A stretch of DNA of 64,000 bases from Gigaspora rosea (lineage: Eukaryota; Glomeromycota; Glomeromycetes; Diversisporales; Gigasporaceae), in NCBI GenBank assembly GCA_003550325.1, contig QKWP01000005.1:596850-660849 (forward strand), read 5' to 3'. The translations under genes and the position numbers were made by a program. The notes under the pieces were generated by a model. It made no database searches and had not been told where the DNA came from. It saw only the letters and a program-made list of their open reading frames with translations. Shown piece after piece: positions 33,741-43,298 of the stretch (positions within the stretch are counted from its first letter, which is position 1; every line of letters begins with the position of its first letter).

Positions 33741-36247
33741 ATGTCAAAAAGAGCGTTGAAACAACAGCAAAAGGAAAGAGCAAATTTAGCTCGATCCGTA
33801 CGGTTGGCAAATGCCGACTTCAGTACCAGCCCCACCATAACCAAAAGAACCAGCACCACAAGAACCAGCACCACCAGAACCAGCACCACCAGAACCAGCA
33901 CCACCAGAGCAAGCACCACCAGAGCAAGCACCACCAGAGCAAGCAAGACCATTGACCTTGTCTCAAGTGATGAATCAGAAACTGATAGCTTAGTTAGTTC
34001 TGATTATGACACCCAAGAGGATGATTATTTTCAAGAAAATGATGACGACAATAGAGTAAATTTAGTTATTAAACAACTTCTTGCTGCATCGGCTGCCAGT
34101 TTTAAAAAAAGAAGCCGTCCAGCTGTTTATGTTGGAAATTCAAAACGAACAAAGCAGCGAAAAAATAAAACATTGAGAGAAGCTGCAGTAGGATCTTTAT
34201 CAATTTTACAGTTTTTTCTTCCACTTCTTATGAAAATGAACAGGGCAAGGATGATAATGAGGATGATAACGAGGATAATAACGAGGATGATAATGAGGGC
34301 ATGACTGAGAAAGAAAAAAAAATTGCTAATGCAATTGAGTTTGTAAACAAAGTAATTCGTGAAGAAAAACTCTCAGAAGCTGAGAAAGCCCGTTATACAG
34401 CAACTTTATATTTTCTTCGGTTGTTATTCAATGGTAAAAAAAAAATCGAAGCTTCAGAGGCGGTTGCTGAGGTAATTGGAGGTGGACCATGGTTCGCAAA
34501 GTGTGTTAGGAAATGGGCGAATATTTGTATGAAAGGTATGTTCTTATTTTTTATTTATTATTGAACAATTTTTTTTTTAATTTTTAATTTTATTTTTTTT
34601 TTATTATTAAATTAATTACTGTTTTTACATAATTACAGGAGAACTAATTCAGCACTGTCGTGGCAAGTTCCCTTCAAAAAGCTTGCTTAACGATGAATTA
34701 GTCTCACTCAAGTTGGCTGCTTACCTGCGTTCCCAGAAGTTCCAAATAAATCCAATAATGGTTAAAAACTATGTTGAGCAACAAATTATCCCACAATTGG
34801 GTATCGAATCAGTACAACAGATCTCTCTTCGAACGGCCCGCCGATGGTTACATAAACTTGGTTTCCACTATAAACGTTATTCGAAAGGTGTTTACATTGA
34901 TGGTCACGAACGACCAGATGTGGTTGCCTATCGCCAAGTCTTCCTTCAGAAAGTTAGTGAATATGAACAGCTTATGTCCAAATGGTACGATGAAGATTGT
35001 AAAATTAGAACTTACCCGCTGTTAGCTGATGGAGAAAAGGAACATATTTGGGTAACCCATGACGAATCCACCTTCCACGTTAATGATGGACCACGTGCAA
35101 TGTGGGGCCCGGAAAAGGAGCAACCATTAAGGAAGAAAGGAATGGGTCTTGGTATACATGTTAGCGATTTTTTAACGGAAACGATCGGACCACTTAGGGA
35201 TGATCTTGAAGAGGCACGTGCAATGATGGTATTAGGGTCGCGTCATGATGGGTATTGGGATGCAAAAAAGCTTATTATTCAAGTTAGACGGGCAATAGAT
35301 ATTTTTGAAAGAACACATCCAGGATGTGTAGGTAGGATAGAAAATAGATTAAATAAAAAATTTTATTTAATAAAAGTAATTTAAAAACATTTTATTTAAT
35401 AAAAGTAATTTAAAAACATTTTATAAATGTTTATATCTTATTTTTGTCTACAGGTCTTTTTGCTTTCGACAATGCCACCGCTCATACGGCTTTTGCTGAG
35501 AATGCCCTTTTGTCTTCAAAAATGAACCTTTTTCCAGGTGGATCAGTTCCGAAAATGCGGGATACTGTATGGAATGGGAACCGTCAATCAATGGTAATTG
35601 AAGAAGATTACATCATTTATGATAATAAGACAAAGTCGAATATCAATTTACGTGGTCAGCCAAAAGGGCTCAAGTGGGTTCTGGATGAAAGAGGACTATG
35701 GCAAGAAGGAATGATCTTAGAATGTGCTTCATGCAAAAAGGAGCCAAACCCTAATATTACCAATTGTTGTGCACGCCGTCTGATGGCTAATCAACCCGAT
35801 TTTCTTGCACAATGCGGTCAAGTTCAGCAGGAAATCGAATCTCGTGGTCATAAAGTAACCCTTTTTTATTTATTTATTTTATTTATTTGCTAATTTATTT
35901 TTTTTTTTTTTTTTGGCTATCTTATTCCTTATTTAAAAATTTTTTAGGTCATATTTTATCCCAAGTTCCACCCCGAATTTAACCATATCGAAATGTATTG
36001 GGGGGCTGCCAAAAAGTATACACGGGACAATTGCAAATATTCTTTTCCAATGCTTAGACAAACGATTATTGAGGCTTTTAATTCTATTTCACTTGAACAA
36101 ATCCGTTCATTTGCTAGATTGTCGTTTAGATGGATGGATGCTTATCGACATGGCTTGACGGGAAAAGCTGCTGAATATGCAGTGAGAAGACATAAGAAGC
36201 ATCGAACAATTAATGAAGACATCATGAACCACGTTGATGCAATTTAA
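33741..36247 (+). CDS. DDE transposase of the 3.5-kb element, four exons
   Basis: Exons 33741-34535, 34639-35331, 35454-35854 and 35948-36247; introns of 103, 122 and 93 bp with GT-AG ends. The frame is restored only if one T is added to the T run at about 34216-34221; with it the exons sum to 730 codons. The N-terminus is basic with an RTSTT repeat, then an acidic stretch; residues ~190-400 include helix-turn-helix-like sequence and KGVYIDGHERPDVV. Catalytic residues: D in THDEST, D in FAFDNATAH, E in FNHIEMYWG. Spacings are 94 residues (D-D) and 142 (D-E), far longer than the 34-37 of canonical mariners; the D-E interval contains a Cys-rich CASCKK...NCCARR segment, perhaps zinc-binding. The enzyme would cut and paste the element at TA. 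I recognise the family from fungal genomes but not a formal name. Confidence 0.9.
33848..33946 (+). repeat. 15-bp coding minisatellite
   Basis: About six to seven copies of AACCAGCACCACCAG-type units encoding TSTTR/ASTTR in the transposase N-terminus. The minus strand gives a spurious valine/leucine-rich frame. Confidence 0.9.
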
Positions 36248-36380
36248 ATTAGAGAGCGAAAAAGCATTTTTTTGTTTTTTTTTGCTTAGAATAGCCTTAT
36301 GTAATAAGACTGAAATTCGTTAATAAACCTGGCTTATTAATACTGCACGAAATTTATTAAGAAACTTGAAACTTGCATAA

Positions 36381-36448
36381 ATGAGTGCCGCAAAGAAAAA
36401 ACCTGCAAATTTTATAAAATTTGCAGGTTTTTTCTTTGCGGCACTCAT
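36381..36448. repeat. Perfect 68-bp palindrome
   Basis: Each half is 34 bases and begins ATGAGTGCCGCAAAGAAAAA; there is no loop. It lies 134 bases after the transposase stop and inside the transposon. It could act in transcript ending, give a hairpin RNA, or be a tiny nested foldback. Confidence 0.95.
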
Positions 36449-36718
36449 GCAAATTAAATTATAAGTCGAATAAAGAATGAAAGAAAATCGAGTAAAAATC
36501 AATTGCGAATATTTAAAGTGCATTATAAAGATGAAACACGTGATTGGAAATATTGGTTAGATGCGAATATAATTTTAACAAATATCGTGAAATAATCGAA
36601 ATAAATTTGGGTAAATTTTACCCGATTTATTAAAAGCAGGTTAATTACATACACATGTAATTTTTAATAATAAACTAGCTAAATTAGTAAATTTGACGCA
36701 CCTTATAATTATAAATTG

Positions 36719-36892
36719 GATGCCTTATGCCGTCCTTATTTAAATTTGGTGCACCTTATAATTTAAATTGGATGTCTTATGCTGTCCTTATTTAAATTTG
36801 CTGCCTTTAATAAAAAGTAGATGTTTTATATTGTCCTTACTCTAAATTTGGCGCTTAAAAAAATAGTGGATATCTTATGCTGTCCGGAACTG
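36719..36892 (+). repeat. Iterated subterminal units at the transposon right end
   Basis: Four diverged units of about 50 bp (starting near 36719, 36771, 36820 and 36869), each with GATRYYTTATGCTGTCC followed, in the first three, by TTATTTAAATTTGGYGC. The last unit is the terminal repeat itself. They are candidate transposase-binding sites; the left end lacks an equivalent array. Confidence 0.8.
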
Positions 36893-36894
36893 TA

Positions 36895-37448
36895 TGTAAA
36901 GTTAATTTTTTTAAAGCAAAACATATTGTATAACTTTACTATTATAAACAAACTATATCAAACTATATAATATATAAATTTGTTACAAATAGGTTAAGGT
37001 ATTAAAAAGTTTTATTAGAAGCATTTTTTTTAAAAGATTTTTTATTAAAATAAAAAATAATTAATTAATATTAGAGTTAGGGAAAGAACTGGGATAAGGC
37101 AAGGGGGCAAAGTTTATACCAAATTTTATAAGAAATTTTTTTTTATTAGAGCCTATAAATTGTTTTTAAGCAAAATTTTAAGATACAATTAATTTTGTTT
37201 TTTTTTTATATTTGTTGTACAAAAAATAATTTGCATACTGCATTTTTCTATATAATTTGTATAGTCAGTGTTCAAACACTCTATACAAATAGAAATGCTC
37301 AAATTAAAAAATTTATTTTTTATATATAAAAAAATTTTTATTACTATATTATAATCAAATATATTATCATTTCTAAATATACTAAATTTACAAAAAAGTT
37401 ATTGCTAAAAATTTTTTGATTTTTTATATAAATAATTAAATAAAGAGT
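36895..37448. other. A+T-rich stretch with a family C core fragment
   Basis: 37075-37175 (GTTAGGGAAAGAACTGGG, TTTATACCAAAT, TTTATTAGAGCCTA) resembles the core of family C but I see no paired ends. No gene. Confidence 0.5.
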
Positions 37449-37775
37449 AATTTATATATCACATATGTGATATTGTCACCCCTGTAATGTTAATCAAAAC
37501 AACTAAAATAAACTGAATAATTTTGTATAGTTAGGGTTAGAGTTAGGTAGGGATAGGGTACAGGTGAAGAGGGTAGTATATAATAAAATTTTGCAAGAAA
37601 TTTTTTTGTTAGAGTACAAAAAGTGGTTTCATATGTGAAATTTTGGGTTATAGGCAATTTTTGTCAAAAGGAACGTTTGTTTTGAACTTTCTTCTTGTGC
37701 TACATTACACCTGATCTTGAATTTTTATTGGTCGATCATGTGAGGGCGATGCATCACAGGGTGATAAATAAATAT
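37449..37775. mobile_element. MITE family B, copy 1
   Basis: The left end includes the perfect palindrome ATCACATATGTGAT (37458-37471), followed by TTGTCACC; the right end (GCATCACAGGGTGATAAATA) is roughly its complement. The core has GTTAGGGTTAGAGTTAGG and AGAAATTTTTTTGTTAGAGT. Copy 2 is at 42671-43019. Confidence 0.7.
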
Positions 37776-37867
37776 ACCCTTAAATAAATTATATTAAACC
37801 CTTTTCTACTAACAAATAATTTTTTAAATTAAAAAATTACATTTTATTACTAAAAAAAATTACTATT

Positions 37868-38871
37868 GGAGGTGTGATGACTTAGGGAAGTTGGTAAGTT
37901 GTCACCCCAAGTAGCAGGTCTTGAGTTCAAATCCCACTGCTGACACTTTTAAAAAAATAGACCTGTGTTCTGGTAACAGTTTCTTGTCAATTGGTTGGGT
38001 ACATCACCTGTAGTCCTTGGTTACCATCTTGAATGGGAGCTTTCAGTGAAGTTTTATCTCATGACACAGACAAATCCAAGGAACCAGAGAAACAGAAACC
38101 TATTTGGCAAGTCCCAAGTAAGGAGGTAGCTCTGATTTTTGATGGTGCTACCAAAACTGGAATATTGGACCGAAACCAAGAACCAGTTGTTGTTCTTGAA
38201 GACAAGATCTACCAACCTGGCCGCCAGAGTCGCACTAGAGGAAAAGATCCCATGTTGAGGAATTGGGAACCAGGGGAGAAAAACTATAATAGTACCTAAT
38301 ACTGAGTAGATCAACCCTTCCAGGCCAACTGGATTGGAAGTCTGGGAAAATGGTGAAGGACCGGTAGAAAAGTGATAGTGGGTACCGGGGTTGGAGCGAA
38401 CCTTATAAGGGCAGAAATAGGTAATGGTAGCGGTTGCAAGGTATCCCCTGACTGCAAGTTGCTTGTCTCGGTGAGTGCGTAAGTTACTGAAGTGTAGGTA
38501 ATACCTGTGTGGAACAGGGACTGCTCTACCAAGTGTACTGCAAGGATAAATTAGTCCTAAGGGGATGTAGTTAGCATTTGGAACTGTCTTCGACTGACTA
38601 ATGTATCGGAGGGCTGTACTAGTGATCACAAGTAGAATTGACATGCGAAGCATTAGACCAAAGGGTTTAAATAGGCAATCCCCTAATTGGGTTGTAGGTA
38701 TAGCAACTAGTGTAGAACCTTCGGGCGGACTACTTCAATTAGACAACCAAAAGTTGTACATGTGCTAGTTGTACTCTTATTCAATGTAGCAATTGTGGGC
38801 TGCCCAAAGAGGCGCCCTTAATCCACAGGCTTGATTAAGTAAACTCTCACCCAGAGCGAGAACTTTGACAT
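37868..38871 (+). mobile_element. ~1 kb retroposon with tRNA-like head and poly(A) tail
   Basis: Flanked by direct repeats AAAAAAAATTACTATT (37852-37867 and 38876-38891), with an A run at the 3' end just before the second copy. The head has a pol III A-box match TAGGGAAGTTGG (37883-37894) and a B-box match AGTTCAAATCC (37924-37934) 29 bases apart. A TTTT run at about 37948 could stop pol III early. The remaining ~900 bp is markedly richer in G+C than its surroundings and non-coding as far as I can see; frames at 38033 (plus) and 38054-38653 (minus) match nothing I know. Best read as an unusually long tRNA-derived SINE or a composite retroposon. It sits in a copy of the foldback family of 32418. 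Confidence 0.75.
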
Positions 38872-38891
38872 AAAAAAAAAAAATTACTATT

Positions 38892-39639
38892 AATTTTTTT
38901 TGAGATATCTATCTTTTTGTACTAGCCTATAAAGAAATTTACTTAATGATTCTAAAATCACCATTAAAATTACACAACAGTTGAAAGATCCTGGGACCCT
39001 GTGATTAAAGCTACTATTAATTCCAGAAATTAAAGTATATTTAATATTTAATAATTAGGTAACTGCGCAACGCCATCGCGCAAAACCAGGAACAGAATAT
39101 TTAAACAAAGATCAAAATTAAAATTCAAAAAACAAGTAGTTATTACTATACTTCTCAAATTACTGAGATTAGTGATTGTTGTGCTTTGTATACTATATGA
39201 AAAAGGAGAAATATGGAAATTTTAAATAATAGGGGGTTTCAAAGTTAACAAATAAGTAGTACATTTTGAAATTAAATGAGAGTTTGAAAAATTTTATTTG
39301 TCTTTCAAGATTTTAAAATTTGAAAATAAAATAGAAGTGTTTGGAGATCGCTATTTTATAAATCGAAAAATTTTTTTATATTTTGTAAAAAAATAAAAAT
39401 AAAAATAAAAAGTAAAACTTCCGAACTTTCATTCAATTTGAAGATCAAATTGTGGAATCACTTATTTCAAAATAAATATGTCATCAATTTCAATTAAAAT
39501 TAGATTACCATATTTTAACTTTGAAGAGATATTCAATCATTGATTGAATTCGGATTAAGTGTCAGTTGCAAATTTGTTTAAAATAAAAGCAAGAAATTAA
39601 CACTCAATAAAAAATTATATGAATAAAATAATAATGCTG
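38892..39639. other. A+T-rich non-coding stretch
   Basis: Holds the remainder of the interrupted foldback-family copy (to about 39010) and a diverged copy of the G+C hairpin repeat of 5117 at 39059-39097. No gene. Confidence 0.5.
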
Positions 39640-41067
39640 CAAATATTACTTAGCCGATTATTTGTAGTCACCACATGGGGGAGCCCATAGCAAAAGGTGG
39701 CTTCGGGCCAACCAATCAGATTTTAAGATTTTATATTATAACTATTTAACTAATTATTATTTTTGTAAAATCAGTTTTTAATTTTCAATAATATTAATAA
39801 AAAATATATAAATTTAGTTTAATCGTTTTAATACTACTATATAATTGATAATAACATACTAAGTTTAGTAATGATTTTCTCAAAATTATGTAATTTTCCC
39901 GAAGCCACCTTTTGCTATGGGTCTCCCACATGTCATATTTTAGTGAATATTACTTAGCCTTGATATTTGTGGCTCCTTAATTATTTATCCACGGGATTTA
40001 CAGCACAATTAAATTTTTAACTTCAGAGAGATTAATTTATCTCGTGACAACATAAGGCAAAAAAAAAACTTCAAATCCAGTTTTCTTGACAACATTCATA
40101 TTTGTGTGTATGCATAAGCAAGCCAATCAGAACGTTTTTAATGCAAGCACATCATAGAGATTTACCATATTGCGGCCACCACATAAGTCATATTTTAGTG
40201 AATTTTATTTAGCTTTGATATTTGTAGCTTTTTGATTATTTACAGTCATCGCTGAGTCATATTTTAGAAAATATTAATTAGCCTTGATATTTGTGGCTCC
40301 ATGATTATTTATTCATGGGATTTACAGCGCAATTAAACTTTTAGCTTCAGAGAAATCAATTTATCTCATGACAACATAAGGCAAAAAAAAATTACAAATC
40401 CCGGTTTTCTTGACAACATTCATGTTTGTGAGTATGTATAAGCAAGCCAATCAGAACGTTTTTAATGCGGACACATCATAGAGATTTAATAGTATAGATA
40501 GATAGATACAGATACGGTTCAGATCTGATATGATTCAGATACGATCTACGAACTAAAATGCAAAACAATTAAATCCTGAAAAGTCAGTTATTGATATATC
40601 AACTAGCAATGTACATGTTGCGGCCACCACATAAGTCATATTTTAGTGAATTTTATTTAGCTTTGATATTTGTGGCCTTTTGATTATTTACGGTCATTGC
40701 TGAGTCATATTTTAGAGAATATTAATTAGCCTTGATTTTGTGGCTCTTTGATTATTTATTCATGGGATTTACAGCGCAATTAAACTTTTAGCTTCGGAAA
40801 AATCAATTTATCTCGTGACAACATAAGGCAAAAAAAAAAATTACAAATCCCGGTTTTCTTGACAACATTCATGTTTGTGAGTATGTATAAGCAAGCCAAT
40901 CAGAACGTTTTTAATACGGATACATCATAGAGATTTAATAGTATAGATAGATAGATACAGATACGGTTCAGATCTGATATGATTCAGATATGATCTATGA
41001 ACTAAAATGCGAAACGATTAAATCCCGAAAAGTCGGTTATTGATATATCAACTAGCAATGTACATGT
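39640..41067 (+). repeat. 448-bp tandem repeat array
   Basis: Two full units, 40172-40619 and 40620-41067, are nearly identical and begin GCGGCCACCACATAAGTCAT. A more diverged partial unit (about 39640-40167) precedes them and is split by a MITE at 39678-39926. Each unit contains GATTTACAGCGCAATTAAAC, CCAATCAGAACGTTTTTAAT and a GATA-rich tail (GATAGATAGATACAGATACG). Non-coding; satellite-like. Confidence 0.9.
39678..39926. mobile_element. MITE in the satellite array (249 bp)
   Basis: Inverted repeats around GCCCATAGCAAAAGGTGGCT (left) and AGCCACCTTTTGCTATGGG (right), with ACATG or CACATG duplicated outside (39672-39677, 39927-39932). It interrupts the diverged satellite unit and so postdates it. 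Confidence 0.8.
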
Positions 41068-42270
41068 GGAGGGCAACTTAGTCGCCCGAATGCAATTTTT
41101 AAATAGCACTTGACTTAATAAGTAACACATTTACAGAATTATATTACGTTATGATAGATAATTATTCACTGTCAATGGGCTTCTCATTATTATGTTACCG
41201 CATTAGTTTAGGCTCCGGGCCTATTCTTTAACAATGGTGCGCATGTTATATGATCAACATATTGTTTCACAGTAGAAAATTTTATTCAGTTGTACAAGAA
41301 CAGCACTTAAAGCCTTAACACGCTAAGAAATTAGGCGCTCGAATTATATTCAAGGTCCACGCGATGATAGACATATGAAAATTAAGCATCAATGGTCCAT
41401 GCGACGATAGACATGTGAAAAATAAACACCAAGTGACATATAATATCACGTGGACCAATCATATTCAAGATTTTGTGGAGTAACATCATTTCGATTGCCG
41501 TATAACCATCACTCTGTGATATTCATCACTACGTTCCTGGTACTCCGTGATATTCATTGCTACGTTCCTGGTATGCATAAAACTAGTCTGATTTTGTGAT
41601 TCTGTGATTGGAATTTTATAAATTTAGCCTTGTTAAAATCTTTTCTTTAAGAGGATCTTTTTGGTAGTTAAATCATCTGAATTTGTCCAGTAGATCATAA
41701 ATTATTAATTATTTAAAATTTTATAATTTTGATCAGAATTATAAAATTTTGACCAGAATTATAACCTGATATTTTGAGGACCCCATCTACCACCCCAAAA
41801 TTATGTAATTTCTAGAAGCCCTCTAACTAGAGTATCATATATACTTCTACAATCACAAAACACTAAGTTTTATAAATTATTATTGCTATACTCAAAATTT
41901 ATTGTAGCCTGATGGATTTATTAAATAAAATAATGATAAAAGTAATTTTTATGATTTTTTTTTACAAACTCATATAGCTTCTGTTAAGCAATAAAACAAA
42001 GTACTCTCAAAAACTTTTGTATATTAATTTTTATATTTGTAAGATATTTGAAGCTGTATATTATTTTATTCAATTTCTGGAATTTAATCTATTTAGATCC
42101 ATAGGTGGATTTTCATACCCTTCTACAACTTAAACAACTTATCCAATGCTACAACTTAGTTTTAAGCTAATTAAATTTTAGAAATTCAATAGTTTTAATA
42201 TAAATTAATTGATAAATTTTTTTTACTTTGTTTTATGAAGACATATATTATTCCATTACTAAGTTTTACT
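41068..42270. other. Non-coding stretch with two short tandem duplications
   Basis: GGTCCAYGCGAYGATAGACA is repeated at 41354 and 41394 (40-bp period); GTGATATTCAT..CTACGTTCC is repeated at 41516 and 41547 (31-bp period). A relative of the 32418 foldback family is at about 41585-41700. No gene. Confidence 0.55.
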
Positions 42271-42592
42271 AAAATGCACCTATGGTAATTGCATTATGTT
42301 ATACAAAACTATTAGAATAGCCAATTAAAATTTAAGATCAGTGTAACAAAAAAATTTTTTTTGTTTATTTTTTTTAAAAACATTTATATCTCAAAATCTT
42401 GTTTATGAACCCACTTTTGGGGCTCTAATAAAAAAAATTTCTTGCTATTTTGCATATACTAATAGCAATAAAATCTCAGGCCTTACTCTAACCCTAAAGA
42501 AATAAAATTTATTTTTTTTTATTTTTTTGCTTTTTTTATACAGATTTGCAAATCTAATTTATTTATAGTGGTAAAACATATAAGTGCATTTT
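42271..42592. mobile_element. MITE family C, copy 2 (reverse)
   Basis: AAAATGCACCTATGG at the left and AAGTGCATTTT at the right; the interior is the reverse complement of 1294-1637 (TTTTGGGGCTCTAATAAA, CAGGCCTTACTCTAACCCTA). Non-coding. Confidence 0.7.
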
Positions 42593-42670
42593 ATAATAAT
42601 TGTTCTTCTAACTGGGTTATAATATAATTTGTAAAATTTAGTTTGAAAAAACACATATAAACATTGAAAT

Positions 42671-43019
42671 AATTTATACATCGCACGTGCGATGTTGTCA
42701 CACCTGCCACAGATCATAAAATCAGGTGTAACATAAAATCAAAACAATTAAAATAAACCGTTTTCCATTGGATAGAGTTAGGGTGAGGTATAGATTGTTT
42801 GTATGAGTGAGAGAAGGTTTTTATAGTAAAATTTTGCAAGGAATTTTTTTTGTTAGAATCCTAAGAGTAGTTTCATATACTCAATTTTAAGTTATAGACG
42901 TTTTTTGACAAAACGAACGTTTGTTTTGAATTTTTTGATTGTGTAACGTTACACCTAATCTTGAAATTTGATTGGGAGAGCGACATATAAGGCGCATCGC
43001 ATGGGGCAATGAATAAATT
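42671..43019. mobile_element. MITE family B, copy 2
   Basis: Contains the perfect palindrome ATCGCACGTGCGAT (42680-42693) where copy 1 has ATCACATATGTGAT, so both halves changed together. The right end GCGCATCGCATGGGGCAATG roughly complements the left. Core words and order match 37449-37775. Confidence 0.7.
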
Positions 43020-43130
43020 TACGCATAAACATTTTATCTACAAACTAGTAATTCATCATTTTGAGAATACTAAAAATAGAAAAAATAATTATTTTATATT
43101 AGTCACATTCTCACTATAGTTACATGTTAT

Positions 43131-43290
43131 TAGGGAATGGAACTGCCTAAAATTTTTCTTAATCGTTTAATCGTTTAACTGTTTAACCATTTAATTTGGC
43201 TGGCATTAAAATAACTCTGGCCCACGACGAACATAATTCTGCCTGGAGCTATAGAGCAATTTTTAAATGGTTAAACGGTTCCAATTCCTA
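43131..43290. mobile_element. hAT-type MITE, TAGGG ends (160 bp)
   Basis: TAGGGAATGGAAC at the left, GGTTCCAATTCCTA at the right, flanked by a perfect 8-bp duplication CATGTTAT (43123-43130, 43291-43298). Subterminal TTTAATCGTTTAA/GTTTAACC words recur near both ends. Confidence 0.9.
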
Positions 43291-43298
43291 CATGTTAT

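Larger units (their letters stand above)
33391..36892 (+). mobile_element. Complete TA-flanked DNA transposon (3502 bp)
   Basis: A perfect 25-bp inverted repeat, starting CAGTTCCGGACAGCATAAGA, lies at 33391-33415 and 36868-36892, with TA directly outside both (33389-33390, 36893-36894). The interior holds one transposase gene (33741-36247) and a 68-bp palindrome (36381-36448). The right end carries four iterations of a ~50-bp unit. TA duplications and CAGT ends fit the IS630-Tc1-mariner superfamily. Perfect terminal repeats argue for recent activity. Confidence 0.95.

Noticed and set aside
33728..33952. Valine/leucine-rich minus-strand frame
   Set aside because: Antisense of the ACC/AGC minisatellite in the transposase N-terminus.
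34198..34222. A 24-bp intron (GTAGGATC...TTTTACAG) to explain the transposase frame change
   Set aside because: Too short for splicing and it would not change the frame in the needed way; one extra T in the T run does.
37880..37945. A functional tRNA gene
   Set aside because: A and B boxes fit, but the T stem and acceptor stem do not pair properly; it is better explained as the head of a retroposon.
38054..38653. 199-codon minus-strand open frame
   Set aside because: It lies inside the retroposon body, has no recognisable domain, and a shorter plus-strand frame overlaps it; the G+C-richer composition explains the lack of stops.
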